A stretch of DNA of 64,000 nucleotides. It comes from Streptomyces diacarni. GTDB taxonomy: Bacteria > Actinomycetota > Actinomycetes > Streptomycetales > Streptomycetaceae. Under the pieces are notes generated by a model. It was not told the DNA's origin. It worked only from the letters and a program-made list of their open reading frames with translations, and searched no databases. Positions within the stretch are counted from its first letter, which is position 1, and every line of letters starts with the position of its first letter. Positions 8,351 to 16,934 of this stretch are shown here, one piece after another. Where the stretch lies: the NCBI RefSeq assembly GCF_003323715.1, contig NZ_QOIN01000046.1, positions 488,069-552,068 of the forward strand. Direction: 5' to 3'. A program made the position numbers and the translations under genes.

Positions 8351-9334
8351 GTGGTGACCGCGGAGGAGGACGCGCACGCGAGCGCGGTGCTCTCCAAGGC
8401 CAGGGCGGAGAACTTCCCGGTGGCGCCGCGCTTCCTCCCCCGCGAGTGGCGTGACGACCTGATGGCCGTCTACGGATTCGCCCGCCTGGTCGACGACATC
8501 GGCGACAGCGACCTGACCTTCGGGGCCGAGCACGCCGTCGCCCTCGGCCTGGCACCCGAACAGGCGGGCGACCCGCTCGCCATGCTCGACGCGTTCGAAT
8601 CCGACCTGCACCGCGTCTTCGAGGGCACCGCAGGAGGCGCCGGCCCCACCGGCCGTACGGGCCCCACCGGCCGTACGGGCCCCACCGGCCGTACGGGCTC
8701 CGCCGCCGCGGCGCGCGAGCCCGGCCACCCGCTGCTGCGCGCCCTGGTGCCCACGGTGCGCCGCAGGGGCCTGACCCCCGAGCCGTTCCTCGCCCTGGTC
8801 GAGGCCAACCGGCAGGACCAGAAGGTCCGGCGCTACGCCACCTGGGGCGAACTGCTGGCCTACTGCGAACTGTCGGCCAACCCCGTCGGGCACCTCGTCC
8901 TGGCGATCACCGGCACCTCGACGCCCGAGCGGGTCCGCCGCTCCGACGCGGTCTGCACCGGGCTGCAGATCGTCGAGCACCTCCAGGACGTCGCCGAGGA
9001 CCTGGCCCGCGACCGGATCTACCTGCCGGCCGAGGACATGGACCGCTTCCGCGTCAGCGAGTCGGACCTGGCGGCCCCCACCGCCAACGCCTCGGTCCGC
9101 GCCCTGGTCGCCTTCGAGGCCGACCGGGCGCTGGGCCTGCTGGACGAGGGCACGCCGCTGGTGCGCAGCGTCCACGGCAGGCTCAGGCTGCTGCTCGCCG
9201 GGTTCACCGGCGGCGGCAGGGCGGCGGCCGGGGCGCTGCGGGCCGCGCGGTACGACGTACTGGCAGGGGCTCCCAAGGCGGGCGCCGCGAGCGTGCTGCG
9301 CGAGTCCTGGGCGAGTCTGCGAGGAGAGGGGTGA
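8351..9334 (+). CDS. hpnC: Squalene synthase HpnC (presqualene diphosphate to hydroxysqualene step)
   Basis: A 327-residue trans-isoprenyl diphosphate synthase-like protein. The first aspartate-rich motif is at about residues 48-53 (VDDIGD). The second region LQIVEHLQDVAEDL replaces the canonical NILRD of HpnD, which is how HpnC can be told from its neighbour. In the HpnCDE route HpnC converts presqualene diphosphate to hydroxysqualene. Residues ~98-115 are an in-frame insertion of three GPTGRT units encoded by an 18-bp tandem repeat. GTG at 8351 or 8354 may be the start; no good RBS decides it. The stop overlaps hpnD by 4 bp. Confidence 0.9.
   Translation: MVTAEEDAHASAVLSKARAENFPVAPRFLPREWRDDLMAVYGFARLVDDIGDSDLTFGAEHAVALGLAPEQAGDPLAMLDAFESDLHRVFEGTAGGAGPTGRTGPTGRTGPTGRTGSAAAAREPGHPLLRALVPTVRRRGLTPEPFLALVEANRQDQKVRRYATWGELLAYCELSANPVGHLVLAITGTSTPERVRRSDAVCTGLQIVEHLQDVAEDLARDRIYLPAEDMDRFRVSESDLAAPTANASVRALVAFEADRALGLLDEGTPLVRSVHGRLRLLLAGFTGGGRAAAGALRAARYDVLAGAPKAGAASVLRESWASLRGEG
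8642..8695 (+). repeat. Three tandem 18-bp repeats inside hpnC
   Basis: Three identical copies of GGCCCCACCGGCCGTACG at 8642-8659, 8660-8677 and 8678-8695. Each unit encodes six residues, so the frame of hpnC is kept. Confidence 0.95.
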
Positions 9335-10314
9335 CCGGGACGGTGGGAAAGACAGCGAAGACCGCCAGAGCGGGCCGGGCCACGGAGGCCGGGTCCGCGC
9401 AACAGCTTCCGGGTCCCGTGAGCGCCGCCTACCGCTACTGCGAGGCCGTCACGGGAGCGCAGGCCCGCAACTTCGCCTACGGCATCAGGCTGCTGCCCGG
9501 GCCCAAGCGGCAGGCCATGTCCGCGCTGTACGCCTTCTCCCGGCGCGTGGACGACATCGGCGACGGCGACCTGCCCGCCGAGGCCAAGCGCGAGCGCCTG
9601 GAGCGCACCCGGGACCTGCTCGCCCTGGTCAAGGACCGCCAGATCCGCGACGACGACACCGATCCGGTCGCCGTCGCGCTCAGCCACGCCGCCGACCGCT
9701 TCCCCCTCCCGCTCGACGCGTTGGACGAACTGATCGACGGCGTCCTGATGGACGTCACCGGCGCCACGTACGAGACGTGGGACGAGCTGAAGGTCTACTG
9801 CCGCTGCGTGGCAGGGGCCGTCGGACGGCTCTCGCTGGGCGTCTTCGGCACGGTGCCCGGCGCGCGGGATGCGGCCCGCGCCCCCGAATACGCCGACACC
9901 CTGGGGCTGGCTCTCCAACTCACCAATATTCTCAGGGACGTTCGGGAAGACGCGGAGGGCGGGCGTACGTACCTTCCCTCGGAGGACCTCGAGAAATTTG
10001 GCTGTGCCGCGGGATTCAAGAGCACTGCGGTGCCGGACGGCGCCGACTTCACCGGACTGGTGCACTTCGAGGTGCGTCGCGCACGGGCACTGTTCACCGA
10101 GGGGTACCGGCTGCTGCCCATGCTCGACCGGCGCTCCGGCGCCTGCGTCGCCGCCATGGCCGGGATCTACCACCGCCTGCTGGACCGCATCGCGGCCGAC
10201 CCCGCGGCCGTCCTGCGCGGCCGCGTCTCCCTGCCGGGACGGGAGAAGGCCTACGTGGCGGTGCGCGGCCTCTCAGGACTCGACGCCCGGCAGGCCTCCC
10301 GGCGGAGCGCCTGA
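9331..10314 (+). CDS. hpnD: Presqualene diphosphate synthase HpnD
   Basis: A 327-residue squalene/phytoene synthase family protein that condenses two farnesyl diphosphates to presqualene diphosphate. Both metal-binding motifs are intact: FSRRVDDIGDGD at about residue 70 and LQLTNILRDVREDAEGGRTYLP at about residue 195. GTG at 9331 overlaps the hpnC stop (GTGA) and is preceded by GAGGAGAGGG, so the two genes are translationally coupled. Substrate should come from the polyprenyl synthase encoded two genes further on. Confidence 0.92.
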   Translation: MTGTVGKTAKTARAGRATEAGSAQQLPGPVSAAYRYCEAVTGAQARNFAYGIRLLPGPKRQAMSALYAFSRRVDDIGDGDLPAEAKRERLERTRDLLALVKDRQIRDDDTDPVAVALSHAADRFPLPLDALDELIDGVLMDVTGATYETWDELKVYCRCVAGAVGRLSLGVFGTVPGARDAARAPEYADTLGLALQLTNILRDVREDAEGGRTYLPSEDLEKFGCAAGFKSTAVPDGADFTGLVHFEVRRARALFTEGYRLLPMLDRRSGACVAAMAGIYHRLLDRIAADPAAVLRGRVSLPGREKAYVAVRGLSGLDARQASRRSA

Positions 10315-10445
10315 TGGCCGCCACCACGCGGCGCGGCGCAACCCGCCGCCCGGATGCGGCGTCCCAGCGGGCGCGGACGGCGGCACCCGGCAGCCGGTCC
10401 GAGGGGAGGAGCGTCCATGACAGCGGACGACACACCGTCCGGTGA
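10314..10445 (+). CDS. Possible small basic protein between hpnD and hpnE
   Basis: A 43-codon ORF whose ATG overlaps the hpnD stop codon (TGATG) and whose end overlaps the start of hpnE by 29 bp. The product is Arg/Ala-rich with no recognisable domain. It could be a real small protein or only a coupling leader that keeps ribosomes moving into hpnE. I recall a small gene at this place in other Streptomyces hopanoid operons, but could not check it. Confidence 0.3.
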   Translation: MAATTRRGATRRPDAASQRARTAAPGSRSEGRSVHDSGRHTVR

Positions 10446-11874
10446 CCGTCCCGCCGGCCCCCGGCGAGCCGTGGTGCTCGGCGGCGGCATCGCCGGCACG
10501 ACAGCCGCGCTGAGACTGGCCGAAGCGGGCCTTGAGACCACCTTGGTGGAGACCAGGCCCCGGCTCGGCGGACTCGTCTTCTCCTTCCGCCGCGACTCCG
10601 CCGCGGGGCCGCTGAACGTCGACAACGGCCAGCACGTCTACCTGCGCTGCTGCACCGCCTATAGCTGGTTCCTGGAGCGCGTCGGCGCCGCCGGGCTCGC
10701 CCCGCTCCAGGACCGGCTCGACGTCCCCGTGCTGGACGTCGGCGGCAGGCGGCCCCGGCTGGGCCGCCTGCGGCGCACCGGGCTGCCCGTACCGCTGCAC
10801 CTGGCGGCGAGCCTGAGCACCTACCCGCACCTGTCCGCGGTCGAACGCGCCTCCGTCGCCCGCGCCGCGCTCGCCCTGGGGAACCTCGACCCGGCCGACC
10901 CCGCGCTCGACGCCCTCGACTTCGCCACCTGGCTGCACCGGCACGGACAGTCGCCGCGCGCCATCGAGGCGCTGTGGGACCTGGTGGGCACCGCCACCCT
11001 CAACGCCCGCGCCCCGCACGCCTCCATGGGGCTGGCCGCCAAGGTCTTCCGCACCGGACTGCTCAGCGACCCTGGCGCCGCCGACATCGGCTGGGCCCAC
11101 GTGCCGCTCGGCGACATCCACGACGTCCTCGCCCGCGCCGCCCTCGACGACGCGGGGGCCCGCACGCTGCTGCGCACCCGGGCACGCGCCGTCACCCGGA
11201 CCGAGGACGGGCGCTGGCGGGTGACGGTCGAGCAGGCGGCCGAAGGGACCACGGAGCTGACCGCCGACACAGTGGTCTTCGCCGTACCGCAGCGGGAGGC
11301 GCACAGGATGCTGCCCCCCGGCGCCCTCGCCGACCCGGGCAGACTGCTGGACATCGGCACCGCGCCCATCCTCAACGTGCACGTCGTCTACGACCGCAAG
11401 GTGCTGCGCCGCCCCTTCTTCACCGCGCTCGGCACCCCCGTGCAGTGGGTCTTCGACCGCACCAGCGCCTCCGGGCTCACCGGCGGCGGGCAGTACCTGG
11501 CGCTGTCCCAGTCCGTCGCGCACGAGGAGATCGACCTGCCGGTCGCCACCCTGCGCGAGCGCTACCTGCCCGAGCTGGAGCGGCTGCTGCCCGCCGCGCG
11601 GGACGCCGGAGTGCGCGACTTCTTCGTCACCAGGGAGCGCACCGCCACGTTCGCACCGACGCCCGGGGTCGGGCGCCTGCGCCCCGGCGCGCGCACCGCG
11701 TCCCCGGGCCTCTACCTCGCCGGCGCATGGACCGCGACCGGCTGGCCCGCGACCATGGAAGGCGCCGTCCGCAGCGGGGCGCAAGCCGCGCGTGAGGCTC
11801 TCGTCGCGCTGGGCCGCCCGTACGGGAGGGAACCGGTCCCCGGCATCGAAGGAAGAGCGCATGAGCACCACTGA
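10417..11874 (+). CDS. hpnE: Hydroxysqualene dehydroxylase HpnE
   Basis: A 485-residue FAD amine-oxidase-fold protein. The N-terminal dinucleotide-binding motif is VVLGGGIAGTTAALRLAEAG (residues ~17-36), followed by RLGGLVFSF and DNGQHVYLRCCTAY typical of HpnE. The C-terminal FAD motif is at GLYLAGAWTATGWPATMEGAV. In the HpnCDE pathway it reduces hydroxysqualene to squalene. ATG at 10417 sits 5 nt after GAGGGGAGGAG. Its stop overlaps the next start by 14 bp. Confidence 0.9.
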   Translation: MTADDTPSGDRPAGPRRAVVLGGGIAGTTAALRLAEAGLETTLVETRPRLGGLVFSFRRDSAAGPLNVDNGQHVYLRCCTAYSWFLERVGAAGLAPLQDRLDVPVLDVGGRRPRLGRLRRTGLPVPLHLAASLSTYPHLSAVERASVARAALALGNLDPADPALDALDFATWLHRHGQSPRAIEALWDLVGTATLNARAPHASMGLAAKVFRTGLLSDPGAADIGWAHVPLGDIHDVLARAALDDAGARTLLRTRARAVTRTEDGRWRVTVEQAAEGTTELTADTVVFAVPQREAHRMLPPGALADPGRLLDIGTAPILNVHVVYDRKVLRRPFFTALGTPVQWVFDRTSASGLTGGGQYLALSQSVAHEEIDLPVATLRERYLPELERLLPAARDAGVRDFFVTRERTATFAPTPGVGRLRPGARTASPGLYLAGAWTATGWPATMEGAVRSGAQAAREALVALGRPYGREPVPGIEGRAHEHH

Positions 11875-13051
11875 CGCAGCAAGCACCGCCAGCCAGGGCC
11901 GGCCGGCCGACCCGACAGCACCGCACCAAGGAGACCCTGTGATCCCGGCGAAGCCGCATCTCGCAAACGCCGAGAACGACGACGGCGAGGGCACCACGAG
12001 CGAGGAGACCGGCAGTAGGGCAGTGGCCGCGCTGCTGGAGCGCGGACGTACGCTCAGCACGCCGGTGCTGCGGGCGGCCATCGAACGGCTGGCCCCGCCG
12101 ATGGACGCCGTCGCCGCCTACCACTTCGGCTGGATCGACGCCGCGGGCCGCCCCTCCGAGTCGGCCGGCGGCAAGGCGGTGCGGCCCGCTCTCGCGCTGC
12201 TGTCCGCCGAAGCCGCCTCGGCGGCGCCCGAGGTGGGCATCCCCGGCGCCGTCGCCGTGGAGCTGGTGCACAACTTCTCCCTGCTGCACGACGACCTGAT
12301 GGACGGTGACGAACAGCGCCGCCACCGCGACACGGTCTGGAAGGTGCACGGCCCTGCCCAGGCCATCCTCGTCGGCGACGCGCTGTTCGCGCTGGCCGGC
12401 GAGATACTGCTCGAACTGGGCACGGTGGAGGCGGGGCGGGCCACCCGCAGGCTGACCACGGCCTCCCGCAAGCTCATCGACGGGCAGGCGCAGGACATCT
12501 CCTACGAACACCGCGACGTCGTCACGGTGGAGGAGTGCCTGGACATGGAGGGCAACAAGACCGGCGCGCTGCTGGCCTGCGCCGCCTCCGTCGGCGCCGT
12601 GCTGGGCGGCGCCGACGAGCGCACAGCGGACGCACTGGAGGCGTACGGCCACCACCTGGGCCTCGCCTTCCAGGCCGTCGACGACCTGCTCGGCATCTGG
12701 GGCGACCCCCAGGCCACCGGCAAGCAGGCCTGGAGCGACCTGCGGCAGCGCAAGAAGTCGCTGCCGGTGGCCGCCGCACTCGGCTCCCGGGGCCCGGCCG
12801 CCACCCGGCTCGCCACGCTGCTGTCGGCCGACGCGGCCAAGAGCCAGGCCGAGTTCGAGGACTTCCACGAGACGGAGTTCGCCGAGCGGGCCGCCCTCAT
12901 CGAGGAGGCCGGAGGCCGCGAGTGGACCTCCCAGGAGGCCCAGCGCCAGCACACCACGGCCATCCAGGCGCTCGACTCCATCGAGATGCCGGGACGGGTG
13001 CGCGAGCAGTTCGTCGCGCTGGCCGACTTCGTCGTCGTACGGCAGAGGTGA
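11861..13051 (+). CDS. Polyprenyl (farnesyl) diphosphate synthase
   Basis: A 396-residue all-alpha prenyltransferase. First Asp-rich motif LLHDDLMDGDEQRRHRDTVW at about residue 140 and second motif QAVDDLLGIWGD at about residue 270 are intact. The N-terminal ~75 residues are low-complexity and not part of the fold. Inside the hopanoid operon it most likely makes the C15 farnesyl diphosphate used by HpnD; chain length cannot be fixed by eye. ATG at 11861 has GAAGGAAGAG upstream and overlaps hpnE. Confidence 0.88.
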   Translation: MSTTDAASTASQGRPADPTAPHQGDPVIPAKPHLANAENDDGEGTTSEETGSRAVAALLERGRTLSTPVLRAAIERLAPPMDAVAAYHFGWIDAAGRPSESAGGKAVRPALALLSAEAASAAPEVGIPGAVAVELVHNFSLLHDDLMDGDEQRRHRDTVWKVHGPAQAILVGDALFALAGEILLELGTVEAGRATRRLTTASRKLIDGQAQDISYEHRDVVTVEECLDMEGNKTGALLACAASVGAVLGGADERTADALEAYGHHLGLAFQAVDDLLGIWGDPQATGKQAWSDLRQRKKSLPVAAALGSRGPAATRLATLLSADAAKSQAEFEDFHETEFAERAALIEEAGGREWTSQEAQRQHTTAIQALDSIEMPGRVREQFVALADFVVVRQR

Positions 13052-13105
13052 GTGCCCCGGCACCACACGGCTCCGAGCGATCGGACACTTCGGAAGGAGA
13101 AAGGG

Positions 13106-15106
13106 ATGACCGCAACGACGGACGGACCCGCCGGCCCAGGCGTCTCCGGAACGAAGAACACCACGCGCGTCGCACCCCCCGCCGCCCCCGCGGCGCAGGA
13201 GAGCGTGACGGCGCTGGCGGAGCGGACCGCGGCCCGCGCCGTCGACCACCTGCTCGCCCGCCAGGACGAGGCCGGCTGGTGGAAAGGGGACCTGGACACC
13301 AACGTCACCATGGACGCCGAGGACCTGCTGCTGCGCGAGTTCCTCGGCATCCGCGACGAGCCGACGTACGCGGCCGCCGCCCGGTGGATCCGCTCCCAGC
13401 AGCGCGAGGACGGCACCTGGGCCACCTTCCACGGCGGCCCAGGCGACCTGTCCGCCACCATCGAGGCCTACGTCGCCCTCAGGCTGGCCGGTGACCAGGC
13501 CGAGGCCCCCCACATGACGCGCGCGGCGGCGTGGGTGCGCGAGAAGGGGGGAGTGGCCCGCAGCAGGGTCTTCACCCGCATCTGGCTCGCCCTCTTCGGC
13601 TGGTGGAGGTGGGAGGACCTCCCGGAGATGCCGCCGGAGATCATCTACTTCCCGAAGTGGTTCCCGCTCAACATCTACGACTTCGGCTGCTGGGCCCGCC
13701 AGACCATCGTGCCGCTCACCGTCGTGTGCGCCTTCCGCCCCGTCCACCCGGCGCCGTTCGCCCTGGACGAGCTCCACCGCGACCCGGCGCACCCCCGCCC
13801 CGACGCGACGATGGCACCCGCCACCACCTGGGACGGCGCCTTCCAGCGCATCGACCGCGCCCTGCACGCCTACCGCAAAGTGGCCTCACGCCGGCTGCGC
13901 CGCGCCGCCCTCAGGGAGGCCTCACGCTGGATCATCGAGCGGCAGGAGAACGACGGCTGCTGGGGCGGTATCCAGCCGCCCGCCGTCTACTCGGTCATCG
14001 CGCTGCGCCTGCTCGGCTACGACCTCGACCACCCCGTGCTGAAGGCGGGCCTTGCCTCCCTCGACCGGTTCGCCGTCTGGCACGACGCGGACACCCGGAT
14101 GGTCGAGGCCTGCCAGTCCCCGGTCTGGGACACCTGCCTGGCCTCCATCGCGCTCGCCGACGCGGGGCTGCCGCGTGACCACCCCGCGCTGGTCAAGGCC
14201 GCCGACTGGATGCTGGGCGAGCAGGTCGTGCGGCCCGGCGACTGGTCGGTGCGGCGCCCCGGACTGACACCGGGCGGCTGGGCGTTCGAGTTCCACAACG
14301 ACAGCTACCCGGACACCGACGACACCGCCGAGGTCGCCCTGGCCCTGCGCCGCATCCAACACCCCGACCCCGAGCGGGTCGAGCGGGCCCTCGCGCGTGC
14401 GGTGCGCTGGAATCTGGGCATGCAGTCCCGCGACGGTGCCTGGGGCGCCTTCGACGTCGACAACACCAGCAAGTTCCCCAACCGGCTGCCCTTCTGCGAC
14501 TTCGGCGAGGTCATCGACCCGCCGTCCGCCGATGTGACAGCGCACGTGGTGGAGATGCTGGCCGCCGAGGGCAAACAGCACGACCCGCGCACCCGCAAGG
14601 CCCTCGCCTGGCTGCTGTCCGAACAGGAGGCCGACGGCTCCTGGTTCGGACGCTGGGGCGTCAACTACCTCTACGGCACGGGCTCCGTACTCCCCGCCCT
14701 CGTCACCGCAGGGCTGCCCACCTCGCACCCGGCGATCCGGCGCGCGGTGCGCTGGCTGGAGAAGGTGCAGAACGAGGACGGCGGCTGGGGCGAGGACCTG
14801 CGCTCCTACATCGACTCCGAATGGGCCGCCAACGGCACCTCCACCGCCTCCCAGACGGGGTGGGCCCTGATGGCGCTGCTGGCGGCGGGCGAGAAGGACG
14901 GCAAGGCCGTCGAGCGCGGCATCGGCTGGCTGGCCGAGACCCAGCGCGAGGACGGCTACTGGGACGAGCCGTACTTCACCGGCACCGGCTTCCCGTGGGA
15001 CTTCTCGATCAACTACCACCTCTACCGGATGGTCTTCCCCCTCACCGCGCTGGGCCGCTACCTGCACGGCGACGGCCTGGAACGCCTCGCGCGGCGGGTC
15101 GCGTGA
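13106..15106 (+). CDS. shc: Squalene-hopene cyclase
   Basis: A 666-residue class II triterpene cyclase that folds squalene to hopene or hopanol at the membrane. The catalytic acid motif DTDDTA is present at about residues 403-408, and many QW repeats are visible (QEDGGW-like units such as QNEDGGWGEDL, QENDGCWGG, DGSWFGRWGVNYLYGTG). ATG at 13106 follows GGAAGGAGAAAGG. The N-terminal ~30 residues are low-complexity. It is the central gene of the hopanoid operon, and the next gene starts within its stop codon. Confidence 0.95.
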   Translation: MTATTDGPAGPGVSGTKNTTRVAPPAAPAAQESVTALAERTAARAVDHLLARQDEAGWWKGDLDTNVTMDAEDLLLREFLGIRDEPTYAAAARWIRSQQREDGTWATFHGGPGDLSATIEAYVALRLAGDQAEAPHMTRAAAWVREKGGVARSRVFTRIWLALFGWWRWEDLPEMPPEIIYFPKWFPLNIYDFGCWARQTIVPLTVVCAFRPVHPAPFALDELHRDPAHPRPDATMAPATTWDGAFQRIDRALHAYRKVASRRLRRAALREASRWIIERQENDGCWGGIQPPAVYSVIALRLLGYDLDHPVLKAGLASLDRFAVWHDADTRMVEACQSPVWDTCLASIALADAGLPRDHPALVKAADWMLGEQVVRPGDWSVRRPGLTPGGWAFEFHNDSYPDTDDTAEVALALRRIQHPDPERVERALARAVRWNLGMQSRDGAWGAFDVDNTSKFPNRLPFCDFGEVIDPPSADVTAHVVEMLAAEGKQHDPRTRKALAWLLSEQEADGSWFGRWGVNYLYGTGSVLPALVTAGLPTSHPAIRRAVRWLEKVQNEDGGWGEDLRSYIDSEWAANGTSTASQTGWALMALLAAGEKDGKAVERGIGWLAETQREDGYWDEPYFTGTGFPWDFSINYHLYRMVFPLTALGRYLHGDGLERLARRVA

Positions 15107-15780
15107 TGGCGAGCCCGGAAGCCCCTCAGCCGCTGCTGGTCGCGTGCGCGCTCGGCATCGAGCACCTCGCGCTCCGCCGCGGCCTGGGGCGCCCGGGCGA
15201 CGGCCGACCGGGCGGCGGGCCGCGTGCCGCCGACGTGACGCTGCTGCGCAGCGGAATGGGCGCGCAGGCCGCGCGCCGCGCCGTGACCAGAGCGCTCGCC
15301 GACGAGCAGGTGCCCGGCGCCACGCCCGTGCTGGCCACCGGCTTCTGCGCGGGCCTGGTACCCGGCATGCGCCCCGGCGACCTGGTCCTCGCGGAGGAGA
15401 CCCGCGACCAGCTGGGGCGCACCCGCTGCGCCGGAACCGACCTGCTGGCCACCGCGCTGGCCCGGCACGCCACCGGGCGCACCGTCCACGTGGGCACCCT
15501 CGCGGGCACCGACCGCGTGGTGCGGGGCCAGGCACGGACCGCGCTGCACACCGCCGGAGCGATCGCCGCCGACATGGAGTCGGCCGCCACCCTGGACGCC
15601 GCCGCCGCGGGCACGGCCCGGCGCCCGGTTGCGGCTGTACGGGTGGTCGTGGACGCTCCCGGACATGAACTGATCCGCATCGGGACACTGCGGGGTGGAA
15701 TATCGGCATTCCGCGTCCTTCGCGGTGTCCTGCCCGCATTCCTCGAATGGCACCGATCCCTGCTGCTCCCCTGGAGGTGA
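15106..15780 (+). CDS. hpnG: HpnG-like nucleoside phosphorylase (adenosylhopane cleavage)
   Basis: A 224-residue PNP/UDP-phosphorylase-family protein. Visible features are LLRSGMGAQAARRA (phosphate-binding region), ATGFCAGLVPGMRPGDLVLAEE and the ribose-binding DMESAA motif. In bacteriohopanepolyol synthesis HpnG removes adenine from adenosylhopane. Its ATG overlaps the shc stop by one base (TGATG), and hpnH follows 7 bp later, so supply of the substrate by HpnH fits the gene order. Confidence 0.85.
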   Translation: MASPEAPQPLLVACALGIEHLALRRGLGRPGDGRPGGGPRAADVTLLRSGMGAQAARRAVTRALADEQVPGATPVLATGFCAGLVPGMRPGDLVLAEETRDQLGRTRCAGTDLLATALARHATGRTVHVGTLAGTDRVVRGQARTALHTAGAIAADMESAATLDAAAAGTARRPVAAVRVVVDAPGHELIRIGTLRGGISAFRVLRGVLPAFLEWHRSLLLPWR

Positions 15781-15787
15781 GCCAGAA

Positions 15788-16813
15788 ATGGCCATGCCGC
15801 TCCGCCAGACAGTCCGTATCGGGACGTACTTGTTCCAGCAGAAGCTGCGCAAGCGTGAGAAATTCCCCCTCATCGTGGAGCTCGAACCGCTCTTCGCGTG
15901 CAATCTCAAGTGCGAGGGCTGCGGAAAGATCCAGCACCCCGCCGGGGTGCTCAAGCAGCGCATGCCGGTGGCACAGGCGGTGGGGGCCGTGCTGGAGTCC
16001 GGGGCCCCGATGGTCTCCATCGCGGGCGGCGAGCCGCTGATGCACCCCCAGATCGGGGAGATCGTGCGGCAGCTGGTGGCCAAGCGCAAATACGTCTTCC
16101 TTTGCACCAATGCCATGCTGCTGCGCAAGAAGATGGACCAGTTCAAGCCGTCACCGTATTTCGCGTTCGCCGTGCACATCGACGGGCTGCGTGAGCGGCA
16201 CGACGAATCCGTCGCCAAGGAGGGCGTCTTCGACGAGGCGGTCGAGGCGATGAAGGAGGCCAAGCGGCGCGGCTTCCGCGTCACCACGAACTCCACCTTC
16301 TTCAACACGGACACGCCGCAGACCATCATCGACGTCCTGAACTTCCTCAATGACGAGATCGAGGTGGACGAGATGATGATCTCGCCCGCCTACGCCTACG
16401 AGAAGGCGCCCGACCAGGAGCACTTCCTGGGCGTCGAGCAGACCAGGGAGCTGTTCAAGAAGGCGTTCGCCGGAGGGAACCGGGCCCGCTGGCGGCTCAA
16501 CCACAGCCCGCTCTTCCTCGACTTCCTGGAGGGCAAGGCCGACTTCGACTGCACCGCGTGGGCCATCCCCAACTACTCGCTCTTCGGCTGGCAGCGCCCC
16601 TGCTACCTGATGAGCGACGGCTACGTGCCCACCTACCGCGAACTGGTCGAGGAGACCGACTGGGACAAGTACGGCCGCGGCAAGGACCCGCGCTGCGCCA
16701 ACTGCATGGCGCACTGCGGCTACGAACCGACCGCCGTGCTGGCCACCATGGGCTCTCTCAAGGAGTCGCTGCGCGCGGCCCGCGAGACGGCCGTACCGAG
16801 TGGCTCGCGCTAG
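15788..16813 (+). CDS. hpnH: Adenosyl-hopene transferase HpnH, radical SAM
   Basis: A 341-residue radical SAM protein. The cluster motif CNLKCEGC is at about residues 38-45, followed by SIAGGEPLMHP (SAM-binding GGE). A C-terminal Cys-containing segment, CANCMAHCGYEPTAV, is typical of HpnH. It couples the adenosyl group to hopene, the first step of side-chain addition. ATG at 15788 is preceded by GGAGG at the very end of hpnG. After its stop there is a 121-bp gap where S. coelicolor has ispG and dxs. Confidence 0.92.
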   Translation: MAMPLRQTVRIGTYLFQQKLRKREKFPLIVELEPLFACNLKCEGCGKIQHPAGVLKQRMPVAQAVGAVLESGAPMVSIAGGEPLMHPQIGEIVRQLVAKRKYVFLCTNAMLLRKKMDQFKPSPYFAFAVHIDGLRERHDESVAKEGVFDEAVEAMKEAKRRGFRVTTNSTFFNTDTPQTIIDVLNFLNDEIEVDEMMISPAYAYEKAPDQEHFLGVEQTRELFKKAFAGGNRARWRLNHSPLFLDFLEGKADFDCTAWAIPNYSLFGWQRPCYLMSDGYVPTYRELVEETDWDKYGRGKDPRCANCMAHCGYEPTAVLATMGSLKESLRAARETAVPSGSR

Positions 16814-16934
16814 CGCCTGCCGCCGCACGCCACACGGAACCACTGGAGCACTGTCTCGTTCGAGCAGGGGGGCCTGCCATGTCCTTGCTGGAGTCCATCG
16901 ACGGCGCCGCGCGCACGGGTGAGGGGAGCGTTGC
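16814..16934 (+). other. Shortened junction between hpnH and the aminotransferase gene
   Basis: A 121-bp gap. It contains a 19-codon ORF (16879-16938) preceded by AGGGGGG whose product starts MSLLESI, like Dxs N-termini, and whose stop overlaps the next gene's GTG by 4 bp. It may be the scar of an ispG-dxs deletion. Confidence 0.4.
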
